Part shown: piece by piece, positions 29,806-38,130 of the stretch
How the letters are laid out: each line of letters starts with the position of its first letter
Position numbering within the stretch: position 1 is the stretch's first letter
Notes under the pieces: generated by a model
The model's input: only the letters and a program-made list of their open reading frames with translations
Database searches by the model: none
What the model was told of the DNA's origin: nothing
Program-made: the position numbers and the translations under genes
Source: an uncultured Caldilineaceae bacterium
Lineage (GTDB): Bacteria; Chloroflexota; Anaerolineae; Caldilineales; Caldilineaceae
Reading direction: 5' to 3'
NCBI GenBank assembly: GCA_951812725.1
Contig: OX638330.1
Location: 2,294,001 to 2,358,000 of the forward strand
Length of the DNA stretch: 64,000 nt

Positions 29806-30687
29806 TCAATCCACCGGCTCCCTGCAAACGAAGGCCCCCATGCGTACGGGCGAGCGCAGTTCTCCATGCCTTCGAATTTCTTCTTCAGCCTTTTGACGCA
29901 CCAGGACCGGCAGCTGGCGTTTCTTGCCTGGAGCAATATCTTTCTGCGCCACCAAGTTTCGATAGCGGCCTATGGTCTTGTATCTGGCCAGGAACTCGTC
30001 TGCAGAGCCGTGCAGTGTCTCATCCTCAAAGTAAATGCAGTCAACTTTCTTGAAACTGTGGCCAAGGATCTCTTTGCCATTCTCCATAGAGAATGGTGAG
30101 CTTGCCTCGCGCACATAGTGGATCCCAAGTTTGTCCAGCGCAGCGTAATGAAATTCGAGCACGGGCACTCTGATTTCGTCGCTATTGGTTGTGGCCAGCA
30201 GCCAGCCGTCCTCCTTCACTACTCGTGCCAGTTCGCATACTCCTGCTTGGATATCGGACAGATGGTAGAGCACATGATTGGCCATGACGCCGTCGAAGTG
30301 TCGGGCCGGAAAGGGCAGTGCCTGAATGTCGGCGGTTACGAAGCTGGACACATGGCTTCTGCGCGCTGCCTCATCCGCGGCCGTCTGCAACATGCCCAGC
30401 GAACTGTCGCTACAGATTGCGTTGGACGAAATCAGCCCAAACTGCTCGATAAGCGGCCAGGTGAAGCGCCCCCATCCGCAGCCGGCATCTAACACTTTCG
30501 CGTCGGAATGCAGAGGCAATTGAGCAAGGGCCCAGGTCTCCAGCTTGCGCCCGGACAACATGGACGACCCTTCGTGCTTGGCCTTGAGTTGCTGGCCGCT
30601 GCCGTAATAGGGGCACAGTACACCCGCGGCAGGGTTGCTGGGTACCACCTCTTCGCTCATGTGGGTTGCGTCTGTGTCAGCTCTCAT
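29806..30687 (-). CDS. Class I SAM-dependent methyltransferase
   Basis: 293 residues. Motif I is VLDAGCGWGRFTWPLI; motif II/post-I has CSDSSLGMLQTA; motif IV is FDGVMANHVLYHLSD. This is the Methyltransf_11/25 fold. The N-terminus (about 45 residues, CPYYGSGQQLKAKHEGSSML) and the C-terminal 90 residues are less conserved. The start overlaps the stop of the preceding methyltransferase by ATGA, so the two should be translationally coupled. The substrate is unknown; being next to another methyltransferase suggests successive methylations of one small molecule (inference). Confidence 0.83.
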   Translation of the reverse strand: MRADTDATHMSEEVVPSNPAAGVLCPYYGSGQQLKAKHEGSSMLSGRKLETWALAQLPLHSDAKVLDAGCGWGRFTWPLIEQFGLISSNAICSDSSLGMLQTAADEAARRSHVSSFVTADIQALPFPARHFDGVMANHVLYHLSDIQAGVCELARVVKEDGWLLATTNSDEIRVPVLEFHYAALDKLGIHYVREASSPFSMENGKEILGHSFKKVDCIYFEDETLHGSADEFLARYKTIGRYRNLVAQKDIAPGKKRQLPVLVRQKAEEEIRRHGELRSPVRMGAFVCREPVD

Positions 30688-31367
30688 TTGTAGCCCGCGA
30701 AACAGCCAAATGCGCCAAAACGCGCGGCGGCACTTTGGTCAGTTTGCGGCTGAACTTCATCGCGGTCCGCCGACAAACTGTCTCGCAGCGAGTACCCGCT
30801 CTCAGACAGCATCTGCAGGTGCTGATCAACGTTGTAGCGACTTGGATGGGGATTCTCGGCATCCTGAAGCAGGTCGCCGTAGGCCAACACGCCGCCGGTA
30901 CGCAGCAGTTCGTGTGCCTGTTTGAGTACTTGCGCTTGTTGCTCGAGCCCGCCCAGATCGTGCAGCGCCTGGATTGAGACCACCGCGTCCACAATTCCGA
31001 TCCATCCCATGCCCAGCAATTTCTCTGTCCAGTCGTCGCGCACCAGGTCTGCGCAGTGGAACTCCATCTGAGCATCGTCAGTTTGGCTGCCTCTGGCGGC
31101 GTCGAGACGGCGCCGGGCGTGGTCGAGCAGATGGGGCGAGAGGTCGAAGCCGCAATAGTGGATGCCGGGTAGATGCCCTTTTAGAAAGGAGGCCAAATAG
31201 CCGGCGCCGCATGCCAACTCAACTATCCGAGGCTTAGTTGCTGGGCTGGCGGCGACCTTGGCGGCGATCCAGGTCGCCACCTGTACTCTTTGAGGCCATT
31301 GTCGATTGAGGCGCTCTTCCCAACGGCGCGCGTCGGTGTCGGTACGAACCTCGGCTGATCGAATCAT
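30684..31367 (-). CDS. Class I SAM-dependent methyltransferase
   Basis: 227 residues. Motif I is IVELACGAGYLASFL, followed by YCGFDLSPHLLDHARRRL, MEFHCADLV and VVSIQALHDLGG, then LLRTGGVLAYGDLLQD. It belongs to the Methyltransf_12/25 group. The predicted start at 31367 lies inside the last 134 nt of the upstream esterase frame; no later in-frame ATG precedes motif I, so the overlap appears real. It ends with ATGA shared with the next methyltransferase. Confidence 0.82.
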   Translation of the reverse strand: MIRSAEVRTDTDARRWEERLNRQWPQRVQVATWIAAKVAASPATKPRIVELACGAGYLASFLKGHLPGIHYCGFDLSPHLLDHARRRLDAARGSQTDDAQMEFHCADLVRDDWTEKLLGMGWIGIVDAVVSIQALHDLGGLEQQAQVLKQAHELLRTGGVLAYGDLLQDAENPHPSRYNVDQHLQMLSESGYSLRDSLSADRDEVQPQTDQSAAARFGAFGCFAGYK

Positions 31368-32301
31368 CGTCTATCTCTGCCTCTGCGTCTTCCTGTGCCT
31401 GTGTTTCTGTTTTTGCTACGACCCATTCGCCGATCTCGCGGTTTGCATGCTTTGCTTCAGGCACCCAAGGATAGAATGCGTGGAAGGCATGCCAAAGTCC
31501 CTTCCAGATCTTGAACGACACTTCCACGCCGGCGGCGGTCGCGTTCTCCGCCAGGCGGGTGGAGTCGTCGAGCAGGATTTCATCATCGCCGACGTGAATC
31601 AATAGCGGTGGCAGCCCGGTCAGATCGGCGTACAGTGGAGAAACCAGTGGATGGTCGGTCGGGGTGGTGCCGCGGTAGCGATTCGCCACTATTTCTATTC
31701 CCGCGGGACGCAGCCAGGGATCCTGTCTGGCGCGGGTCCGCAGACTCTCACCGGTTCCCAGCAGATCGGTCCATGGGGAGATCAGGACTGCTCCGGCCGG
31801 CATTGGCAACCCTTCATCCCGCAGTGACTGCAGTAGGGCCAGTGTGAGTCCGCCTCCTGAGGATTCTCCGCCGATAACGATGCGGTCGGGCGTGTAGCCC
31901 TGTGCAAGCAAGAACCTGTAGGCGGCGCGGGCGTCCAGCAGGCCTGCCGGGAATTGATTCTCTGGCGCAAGACGGTATTCGGGGAGTAACATCCGAGCGC
32001 GGCTAGCTTTGGCGATGTGGGAGCCGAACCCGCGATGGGACTGACAGGAGCCGATGAAATAGCCACCGCCGTGCAGAAACAGAAATGCCCGGTCAGATTT
32101 GGTGTCCCGGACATCGATCCATTCCGCCGGAACGTCATAGGCGTTGACCCTTGCCGCCACCATTCGTTCGGCCATCGGGAGGAGGGTCGCGCCGCGGCGG
32201 TCGAGCGTTTCGCGCTGGTCGGGAATCGGACGGTCGAGGGGAAGTCGACTATTTCGCATGCGGAAGTAGAATTTGAAGAGCTGGCTGCGTATTGTGGGCA
32301 T
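31234..32301 (-). CDS. Alpha/beta hydrolase, hormone-sensitive lipase family
   Basis: 355 residues. The oxyanion loop HGGGYFIGS is near residue 77, the nucleophile elbow is GGESSGGGLTLAL, the acid is in LIHVGDDEILLDD and the His is in KGLWHAFHAFYPW. These are the HSL/family IV esterase hallmarks, so it hydrolyses acyl esters. The normal domain ends near NREIGEWVVAKT; the remaining 65 or so residues (low-complexity, then Arg/Ser-rich) are read through the start of the downstream methyltransferase and look like translation of DNA selected in another frame. A lost stop codon or small frameshift near 31400 would explain this. Confidence 0.82.
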   Translation of the reverse strand: MPTIRSQLFKFYFRMRNSRLPLDRPIPDQRETLDRRGATLLPMAERMVAARVNAYDVPAEWIDVRDTKSDRAFLFLHGGGYFIGSCQSHRGFGSHIAKASRARMLLPEYRLAPENQFPAGLLDARAAYRFLLAQGYTPDRIVIGGESSGGGLTLALLQSLRDEGLPMPAGAVLISPWTDLLGTGESLRTRARQDPWLRPAGIEIVANRYRGTTPTDHPLVSPLYADLTGLPPLLIHVGDDEILLDDSTRLAENATAAGVEVSFKIWKGLWHAFHAFYPWVPEAKHANREIGEWVVAKTETQAQEDAEAEIDDDSISRGSYRHRRAPLGRAPQSTMASKSTGGDLDRRQGRRQPSN

Positions 32302-32553
32302 AGCGAGACTCGAGTTTCAATTGAGCTGAGTTTTTGCCCTAGAGATTACCACGAAATGTCGCCTTGCAAAAGCTCCGCGGCTGCGGTAGCGTACAGACGG
32401 CGAAAGTCGTCACTACTAAGCCGTTTGCCTTCGCCGTTTCTACAGCTTTCCGTCGGCCGGCCCATCGGGCAGCCCCATTGCGTATCCGGGCTGGCAGCGT
32501 GTACATATGTTGAGGCGCGCTGCCGGAATGACGCGTTCAGGTCGCTGATGCAT

Positions 32554-32822
32554 GGTTTTGGAGGGGGGCGTTGCGGGGGCGCAGCCCCTGCACAAGGGAG
32601 GGCCGAAGGCGCGGAACTGCAGGGGTCAGGGGTCAGGGGTCAGTAACTTCTGCGGTTGGAGGTCGGTGGGCGGTGGGTTGAAGCGGCAATTGGGGGAGTA
32701 GACTCCGTTCGCCAGACACGATGCTGGGGAAGAGTAAACACGGTCGGTGAGGCATGTTTTTGTAGGGGGGCGTTGCGGGGGCGCAGCCCCTGCACAAGGG
32801 AGGGCCGAAGGCCCGACCGCCC
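32554..32822 (+). repeat. Composite intergenic repeat, element 3 (two hairpin cores, heptamer tract, arm A)
   Basis: It has the same plan as the 20.8-kb element: core (32554-32612, its hairpin 2 damaged to GGGCCGAAGGCGC), heptamer tract (32623-32643), arm A (32644-32754) and a complete core (32755-32822). Arm A shares CAGTAACTTCTGCGGTTGGA and GACTCCGTTCGCCAGACACG with 20920-21031. The loss of pairing in the first core looks like decay. Confidence 0.88.
32623..32643 (+). repeat. Tandem heptamer GGGTCAG x3
   Basis: Three perfect GGGTCAG units directly before TAACTTC, at the same place in the repeat as the five TGRTCAG units at 20885. Confidence 0.85.
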
Positions 32823-32947
32823 ATAAGACACCAGGAAGATTGAGGAAGAGCGAGGAGAGAGCAAGGGCTCCTGGCGGCCTCATCCAGAGACGAACTCTGA
32901 TAGTGGTCGCGTAGATACCGAGAATCCAGAGAGTGGAGGAACCGCCG

Positions 32948-33934
32948 ATGCAGTACAGGGCTTTGGGCAAGAGAGACGACATTCAGGTTTCAACGATCGC
33001 GCTGGGTTGCTGGCCATTTGCGGGCGGCAATGTGTGGGGCGAACAGGATGACGCCCAATCAGTTGCCGCGGTCCATGCCGCTCTGGATGAAGGCATCAAC
33101 TTCATTGACACAGCCGAAGGATACGGTCGTTCAGAAGAGGTGCTGGGAAGAGGGTTGAAGGGTCGGAGGCACCAGGCGATCGTCGCAACCAAAGTTAGCG
33201 AGGCGAACCTGGGGGCGGACGACGTTATCAGCGCTTGTGAGCGCAGTCTGCGCGCACTGCAGACCGACTATATAGATCTGTACCAGATTCACTGGCCCAA
33301 CAGGGGGGTACCGCTGGCAGAGACTGCAGGCGCGTTGGATTCTTTGCTGTCGGATGGCAAGATCCGCGCCTATGGTGTTTGCAACTTTGCTGAACAGGAC
33401 CTGTCCGAAATGATCGCGCTGAGCAGTTGCGTGACGGATCAGATGCCGTACAACCTGGCGTGGCGGGGCATAGAACGGGCGGTGCTGCCTCTCTGCAGGG
33501 CGAACGGCATAGGGGTTATCTGCTATAGCCCGCTGGCCCAAGGTATCCTCACCGGCCGTTATGCCAATGCAGACGAAGTACCGGAGGGCCTGGCGCGGTC
33601 GCGTCACTTTGCTGACGAGCGGCCCTTGTCCCACCACGGTGAACCTGGGCTCGAGGAAGAACTATTCACTGCGGTGGCAAAAATACGCAGCATTGCAGCC
33701 GACTTGGGCGAACCAATGGCGGCCGTGGCTCTGGCGTGGGCACGTCAACAAGCAGGCGTCACCTCCCTGCTCGTCGGCGCGCGCAATGCAGATGAAGTGC
33801 GCAGAAACATTCCTTCGCTCGAACTGACGCTTTCCGATGAGGTATTGCAACAGTTGGCGCTGGCTACCGAGCCGGTCAAGGAGGGTCTGGGCGACAACCT
33901 GGATATGTGGTACGTCCCTTCGCGCATGAGGTGA
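32948..33934 (+). CDS. Aldo/keto reductase
   Basis: 328 residues from the ATG at 32948 with GGAGGA 7 nt upstream. The catalytic tetrad is visible: Asp and Tyr in FIDTAEGYGRSEEVLG, Lys in AIVATKVSE, and His in DLYQIHWPN. The NADP-binding C-terminal part (GVTSLLVGARNADEVRRNIPSLEL) is typical of the AKR11/12-like branch. It reduces an aldehyde or ketone sugar or similar compound with NADPH. It lies 11 nt from the end of the convergent PhyH-fold gene. Confidence 0.88.
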   Translation: MQYRALGKRDDIQVSTIALGCWPFAGGNVWGEQDDAQSVAAVHAALDEGINFIDTAEGYGRSEEVLGRGLKGRRHQAIVATKVSEANLGADDVISACERSLRALQTDYIDLYQIHWPNRGVPLAETAGALDSLLSDGKIRAYGVCNFAEQDLSEMIALSSCVTDQMPYNLAWRGIERAVLPLCRANGIGVICYSPLAQGILTGRYANADEVPEGLARSRHFADERPLSHHGEPGLEEELFTAVAKIRSIAADLGEPMAAVALAWARQQAGVTSLLVGARNADEVRRNIPSLELTLSDEVLQQLALATEPVKEGLGDNLDMWYVPSRMR

Positions 33935-33945
33935 ACCAAGGGCAC

Positions 33946-34782
33946 CTATTTTTGCGGCTCGCGTTCCATCACTTCGTGAGGCCAGACTATTTCCTTACGA
34001 GACGGCGTGAGCCGGTCCTGCAGCTCTGGGGACGGCCGGTAGCCGAAACGGAAAATGCCCCATGACGGTCCGTAACGGTAGACGACGACACGGCGGTCAC
34101 CCGGCACTGAGCGGCGGGCGGAGCCGTGGCAGATCGTATCCACAAAGATGAGCGCGTCGCCGGCCTCCATGAAGATCTCTTCGGCGCCAATGACGGCGTC
34201 GGCGGAGCCGCCGAGCCCGATGCTGTGGGCGTCATACTCCGGGGGCGGGTAGTTGGACTTGTGGCTGCCGGGAATCACCATTGTTCCACCGTCACCGGGT
34301 CCGATGTCGGTCAACGCCACCAGAACGTTGACCTGGCCGTTCATAAAGTGCCCGTTGTGGAAGCGGAACTGGTTACGCTTACTGGTGTGATGACCGCCGG
34401 AGTGGATGCCAATCGCTTCACCTGGCCCACGCAGATTGGCAAAGTTTTCGTCAATGAAGAGGGGCCCGTGATGGAAGTCAAACGAGCCTTCGCCGCCGAC
34501 GAAGAATTTAACTCGGTCGATCCAGGATGGATGGTCGATAAGATTTTCGAAGCCGGGCCCGGCTTCATAGATCTGCTGCAGGTTGAGGCCGTCGGCGGGG
34601 CCATATTGATGGCCGTGAACATATCCGGCCCACTGTCCAACGTTTAGAGGCAAGATAGCATCGATCTCGGCATTGCAGGCGCCGACCTCCTTAGTAGAAA
34701 GGGCGTCTTTTACCAGCAGATATCCCCGCAGATCGAACAAGAAGATTTCGATATCGGTCGGTTTCAGGGCTTCGGCGCTCAT
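33946..34782 (-). CDS. Phytanoyl-CoA dioxygenase (PhyH) family protein with HxG iron motif
   Basis: 278 residues. It opens with IEIFLFDLRGYLLVKDALST and has the core segment VLVALTDIGPGDGGTMVIPGSHKSNYPPPEYD, the distal His H219 (VDTICHGSARRS) and the 2-oxoglutarate Arg in DRRVVVYRYGP. The proximal motif is H127-S-G129 (bases 34396-34404) followed by GHH, so the usual Asp of HxD is Gly, as in the other PhyH-fold protein here. A nearby His or other residue could substitute as ligand. Similar proteins are abundant in sponge-associated and planctomycete-like bacteria (recalled, not checked). The substrate is unknown. Confidence 0.82.
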   Translation of the reverse strand: MSAEALKPTDIEIFLFDLRGYLLVKDALSTKEVGACNAEIDAILPLNVGQWAGYVHGHQYGPADGLNLQQIYEAGPGFENLIDHPSWIDRVKFFVGGEGSFDFHHGPLFIDENFANLRGPGEAIGIHSGGHHTSKRNQFRFHNGHFMNGQVNVLVALTDIGPGDGGTMVIPGSHKSNYPPPEYDAHSIGLGGSADAVIGAEEIFMEAGDALIFVDTICHGSARRSVPGDRRVVVYRYGPSWGIFRFGYRPSPELQDRLTPSRKEIVWPHEVMEREPQK

Positions 34783-34956
34783 CGTTTCTCCTGTTGACGG
34801 TTTTGTTCATTTTGGCAGTATGTGGTGGTAGGCTACAATGCTGCGAAAATTGTTTTGCGGCAAGCTGGCGGCACTTTCCCGCTCTCGTCGCAGTAGACAA
34901 TATTATACATTAACCATCGCAGACAGAACACAGGGAGACAGTACTAAAACATAACT

Positions 34957-35607
34957 ATGGCTCTATCACCCGATCATCTCGTTTACGCCGCACACAATCT
35001 GGAAGAGGCGGTTGACAAACTAACCGAGCGGCTTGGCGTGCGCCCTTCTGCCGGCGGCAGGCATCCAAGCGGAACGCACAATGCGCTCTTAGCCTTGGGC
35101 AACTCCTGCTACCTGGAAATCATTGCCCCGGACCCATCCCAGAGCATCCAGGACAGCGGGCAGCCACTGGCATTTGGATTGGATGACCTGCAGGTCCCGC
35201 GGTTGGCAACGTGGGCCGTGCTGGCTAATTCTCTGGAAGACGTGGCGCGGGCATCTCAGGCAGCAGGTTACGATCCCGGCGTGGTGATAGATGGCGGTCG
35301 TAGACGGCCTGACGGCGTGGAACTGAGCTGGCGCACAACAAAGCGACCGGAGACGCGGGAAGGTTGGCCGCCGCCCGGGGACGGCTTGGTGCCGTTTCTG
35401 ATTGAGTGGGGGGATGGGACACCGCATCCTTCGTCCACGTCGGCGCGAGGCGTGCGCCTGCTCGAACTGTCTCTTTTCCATCCCCGGCCGGCCGAAGTGC
35501 AGCCGATGCTTGCGGCGCTGCACATCGATATTCTGGTGGCGGCTGGTGACTCCCCTGTCATGCGGGCGCGGCTGGAGACGCCGCTTGGGATCGTGACGCT
35601 GGAGTAG
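34957..35607 (+). CDS. VOC superfamily protein, glyoxalase-like domain
   Basis: 216 residues starting MALSPDHLVYAAHNLEEAVD. The first beta-alpha-beta unit, with DHLVYAAHNLEEAVDKLTERLGVRPSAGGRH at the N-terminus and NALLALGNSCYLEIIAPDP, matches the Glyoxalase_3-type VOC family. His in DHLVY and Glu in YLEIIAP are likely metal ligands. The second half (PFLIEWGDGTPHPS) forms the other VOC module. The enzymatic reaction is unknown for most of this family. It is transcribed divergently from the PhyH-fold gene with a 174-bp gap. Confidence 0.8.
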   Translation: MALSPDHLVYAAHNLEEAVDKLTERLGVRPSAGGRHPSGTHNALLALGNSCYLEIIAPDPSQSIQDSGQPLAFGLDDLQVPRLATWAVLANSLEDVARASQAAGYDPGVVIDGGRRRPDGVELSWRTTKRPETREGWPPPGDGLVPFLIEWGDGTPHPSSTSARGVRLLELSLFHPRPAEVQPMLAALHIDILVAAGDSPVMRARLETPLGIVTLE

Positions 35608-36223
35608 CAGAGGATGGAACTTCCCCAATCTCGACCCTAGGTGTTCTGTCAAACTGTGACTCTTGTGGTCATGCCAGGACTGGCGCCACAGTCGTTCACC
35701 AGTGAAGGGTAAGATGCCAGTGTAAAGGGCTGCAACGACGAATGGCAAGTCCCAAAGAGCCGATTTTTCCTTGACTGTCAAGGCAAGTCTTGCCCTCGCA
35801 ACTTCCACTTTCCTCTTTGCCTGCTCGATTGGTTTCAAATCGTGACACGGCTACCCCTCCAGACTCTGGTCTACTCCCGGCAATAAGGTACCGCCGCCTC
35901 GTCAGAAACTATTGTTGCTCTTCGGACTTGAAAGCTAGTCCGGCAACTAAGAATCGAGTTGAACTGCGATTCGATCTCTCGCGGCAAGAAAGACGGCGCC
36001 AGGGTCTTTTTGCTTATGGATTCCTACCCGTCCGATTACCAGATCCTGGCACTGCACTCCTCCTTTTTCGCGATCTCTACTTCTGTGTTGCACCCGTTGA
36101 CTGCAGATTTGCCTTTGTACAGACACCCTCAAGTAATGCATACTATTTAAATGGGCGTCGAAGAACTGAAGAAACTCTCACGTTTCTACGGTATCGTGAG
36201 AATTCGAAAGGAGTGAACTGGTC
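35608..36223. other. Intergenic region, no gene supported
   Basis: About 600 bp of less G+C-rich DNA. A 145-residue open frame (35790-36227) has no recognisable domain, no ribosome site and would overlap the next gene. AAAGGAG at about 36207 is the ribosome site of the next gene. Confidence 0.5.
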
Positions 36224-36634
36224 ATGAACAAGATATTGGGGACTTTCTTAAAAGTCTTAGCCGTAGTGGTCTGGGTCCAATTCCTGGCCATTCTAATCTA
36301 CGACCCGGCGCAGGAAGGAGTGGGTTTTCAGATATGGTCTGTCCTCGACCCGTTGATGGTAATAGCAATCCTCGTCACAATTTGGTTTGCATTCCGCAGG
36401 AAGACTGAAATCGACAGTTTGGCAGAGAACAGCTTGTCTAAAGAATATTTCGAGTCGAACATCGCCCTGTACGGGGGCGTTGCCTTGCTTGCTGCACTAC
36501 TTTGGAATTGGATCGGCTCCCGTTGGTCCTACCCCTTGGTGAGTTTTCAGTGGCTGTGGATTCTTATCGACCTCACGCTCCCCCTTCTGCTGTTTTCAGT
36601 CGGCCGGCGTCTGACCAAAAGCGAAGCCATGTAA
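36224..36634 (+). CDS. Small membrane protein of unknown function, tandem copy 1
   Basis: 136 residues; AAAGGAG lies 10 nt before the ATG. Four membrane helices are evident: VLAVVVWVQFLAILIY, VLDPLMVIAILVTIWFAF, LYGGVALLAALLWNWIG and WLWILIDLTLPLLLF, with a charged cytoplasmic loop (RRKTEIDSLAENSLSKEYFE) between helices 2 and 3. I do not recognise the family. The gene at 37099 encodes a close paralogue (about half the residues the same), with conserved YDP, KEYFE-N, LYGG, WNWIGSR and VGR segments. Confidence 0.72.
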   Translation: MNKILGTFLKVLAVVVWVQFLAILIYDPAQEGVGFQIWSVLDPLMVIAILVTIWFAFRRKTEIDSLAENSLSKEYFESNIALYGGVALLAALLWNWIGSRWSYPLVSFQWLWILIDLTLPLLLFSVGRRLTKSEAM

Positions 36635-37098
36635 CGATACAGGAATCGGACTTCAGGCATCGCAGACAGTCTCTGACTCGTTTCGAGATGCCAAAAGCTT
36701 GAAAGGAAGCAGGTACGCGAGACTGCCAGTCGTCCTGCAAAATCCCAGGACGGATATATCTCGTTAGACGCAGGTGCAGGCGTTCAGCCGTCTCACATGA
36801 AAGTTTGCGCTTCTTGCGCGTCTTCGGTCGTGTGGGGAGGCAAAGACAGGAGGAGTTGCTCTCCTATCAGTAGTGGGAACGCCATCGCAGCAAGCTTACA
36901 ATGCCCAAATTCATTTAACCGTTCAATCATTGTATTTCGAGTGCAGGACAGATTCAGGAAATTGGAAGACTGAACGAACTGCCGGATCAGGCACAATTGC
37001 AACATAACTGCTTATAACTCTTGCTCGAATCTTCTGCCAGTGCGTTTGTTGCAAGACGGATGTTTAGCCGAGAATCCGTGTTAAGGAGGGATTTCGTC
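36635..37098. other. Intergenic region, no gene supported
   Basis: It separates the two paralogous membrane-protein genes. I see no gene. AAGGAGG at about 37083 serves the GTG start at 37099. Confidence 0.5.
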
Positions 37099-37512
37099 GT
37101 GAAGAAAGTCGTGGGAATTGCCATGCAGGTTTTCGCCGTATTGTTCTGGCTGCAGTTTGTCGCCATTCAACTGTACGACCCAACCTCCGAAGGAATAGGC
37201 TCGCTGATCTGGACTATCTTTGATCCATTTGTGGCAGCGGGCGCCCTGATATCTATCTATATCGGATTCCGCAGAAAGCTGGAAGTCGACAGCGCTAATG
37301 GACAGGGACTTGACAAGGAATACTTTGAGGCAAACATAACCCTGTATGGGGGCATCATCATTTTTCACGCCCTCATATGGAACTGGATCGGTTCCCGTCT
37401 GGTCGAACCTGCGATGAGCCTCCATTGGCTATGGATATTCATTGACATCTCTGTTCCTTTACTTCTATTCCCGGTGGGCCGGCACCTAGCCAGGGACGCC
37501 AAACAGAACTGA
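37099..37512 (+). CDS. Small membrane protein of unknown function, tandem copy 2
   Basis: 137 residues from a GTG at 37099, chosen because AAGGAGG lies about 9 nt upstream and the N-terminus then aligns with copy 1; the frame is open to 37021. Four membrane helices and the loop FRRKLEVDSANGQGLDKEYFEANITLYGG match copy 1. Membrane-facing residues vary while YDP, KEYFEAN, LYGG and WNWIGSR are kept, so both copies appear to be under selection. Function is unknown. Confidence 0.72.
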   Translation: MKKVVGIAMQVFAVLFWLQFVAIQLYDPTSEGIGSLIWTIFDPFVAAGALISIYIGFRRKLEVDSANGQGLDKEYFEANITLYGGIIIFHALIWNWIGSRLVEPAMSLHWLWIFIDISVPLLLFPVGRHLARDAKQN

Positions 37513-38130
37513 ACGTCCAGGCTTTGCGGCAATTCGACCTGGAAGGGCAGAGCTGGACCATGGCAACTGCTTCCATGTTGACTCTGCGTCGGAAGGCCGA
37601 ACTGGGCAGAGGTCCACGCTCTCGTTACTTTTCTCGGGGGATCATCGGATTCCACCTGGTCACGGACACTCATATCGATGGGTATACTCCAATCTCATGC
37701 TTTCAGGGTCTGCTTCATCTTTGATAACTATCTGTTACTGTTACATTGAGCAAACGGTGTTCGAAAGGAATAACGCGGCTAAAACCGCCTTCGTCCTGTG
37801 AATCAAAGGCCGCCATGAAGGTGCGACCTCTCTCTCGGCCACCAATCCGGACCCCTTGAAAGCGCAAAATGGGTATGATGTCGGCTGCGCTTTCGATGGA
37901 TGTCTGGGCGGGCCAGAATTCATGGACAGGACCTTTACGTATGTACTTGGAATCCTTTATTGATGGAAATGCCCAATAGCTCAGGGCGAAAGTTGTGTAA
38001 ATTGGCACAAGCTAAGGGTTGATTTTAAATGTTGATCTGTGGTAGACTATGCCAAATGGACGGATTGGACTGACGCAGATCTTGAATCCGCCCTCATTTT
38101 GCACGCCAATTTGGCACCAGGAGGATGACC
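37513..38130. other. Intergenic region before the pyruvate:ferredoxin oxidoreductase genes
   Basis: About 600 bp. The only structure I see is a possible promoter at 38019-38048 and the strong AGGAGG at about 38119. A 97-residue minus-strand frame (37715-38008) has no recognisable features. Confidence 0.5.
38019..38048 (+). promoter_or_regulatory. Possible sigma-70 promoter for the POR genes
   Basis: TTGATT at 38019-38024 and TAGACT at 38043-38048, spacing 18 nt, placed 83 nt before the start codon. Each box departs from consensus, so this is tentative. Confidence 0.35.

Larger units (their letters stand above)
32302..32947. other. Intergenic region with composite repeat element 3
   Basis: Divergent intergenic DNA. 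Bases 32554-32822 are a composite repeat described separately. I see no gene in 32302-32553 or 32823-32947; the GGAGGA at about 32936 is the ribosome site of the aldo/keto reductase. Confidence 0.6.

Noticed and set aside
30684..32301. Esterase and two methyltransferases considered as a biosynthetic cluster
   Set aside because: No core biosynthetic enzyme (PKS, NRPS, terpene cyclase) lies nearby; three tailoring-like genes alone do not support the claim.
35790..36227. 145-residue plus-strand frame before the first small membrane protein
   Set aside because: No ribosome site or domain, and it overlaps the start of a better-supported gene.
37715..38008. 97-residue minus-strand frame before the POR genes
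   Set aside because: No recognisable features and no ribosome site; I cannot distinguish it from chance.
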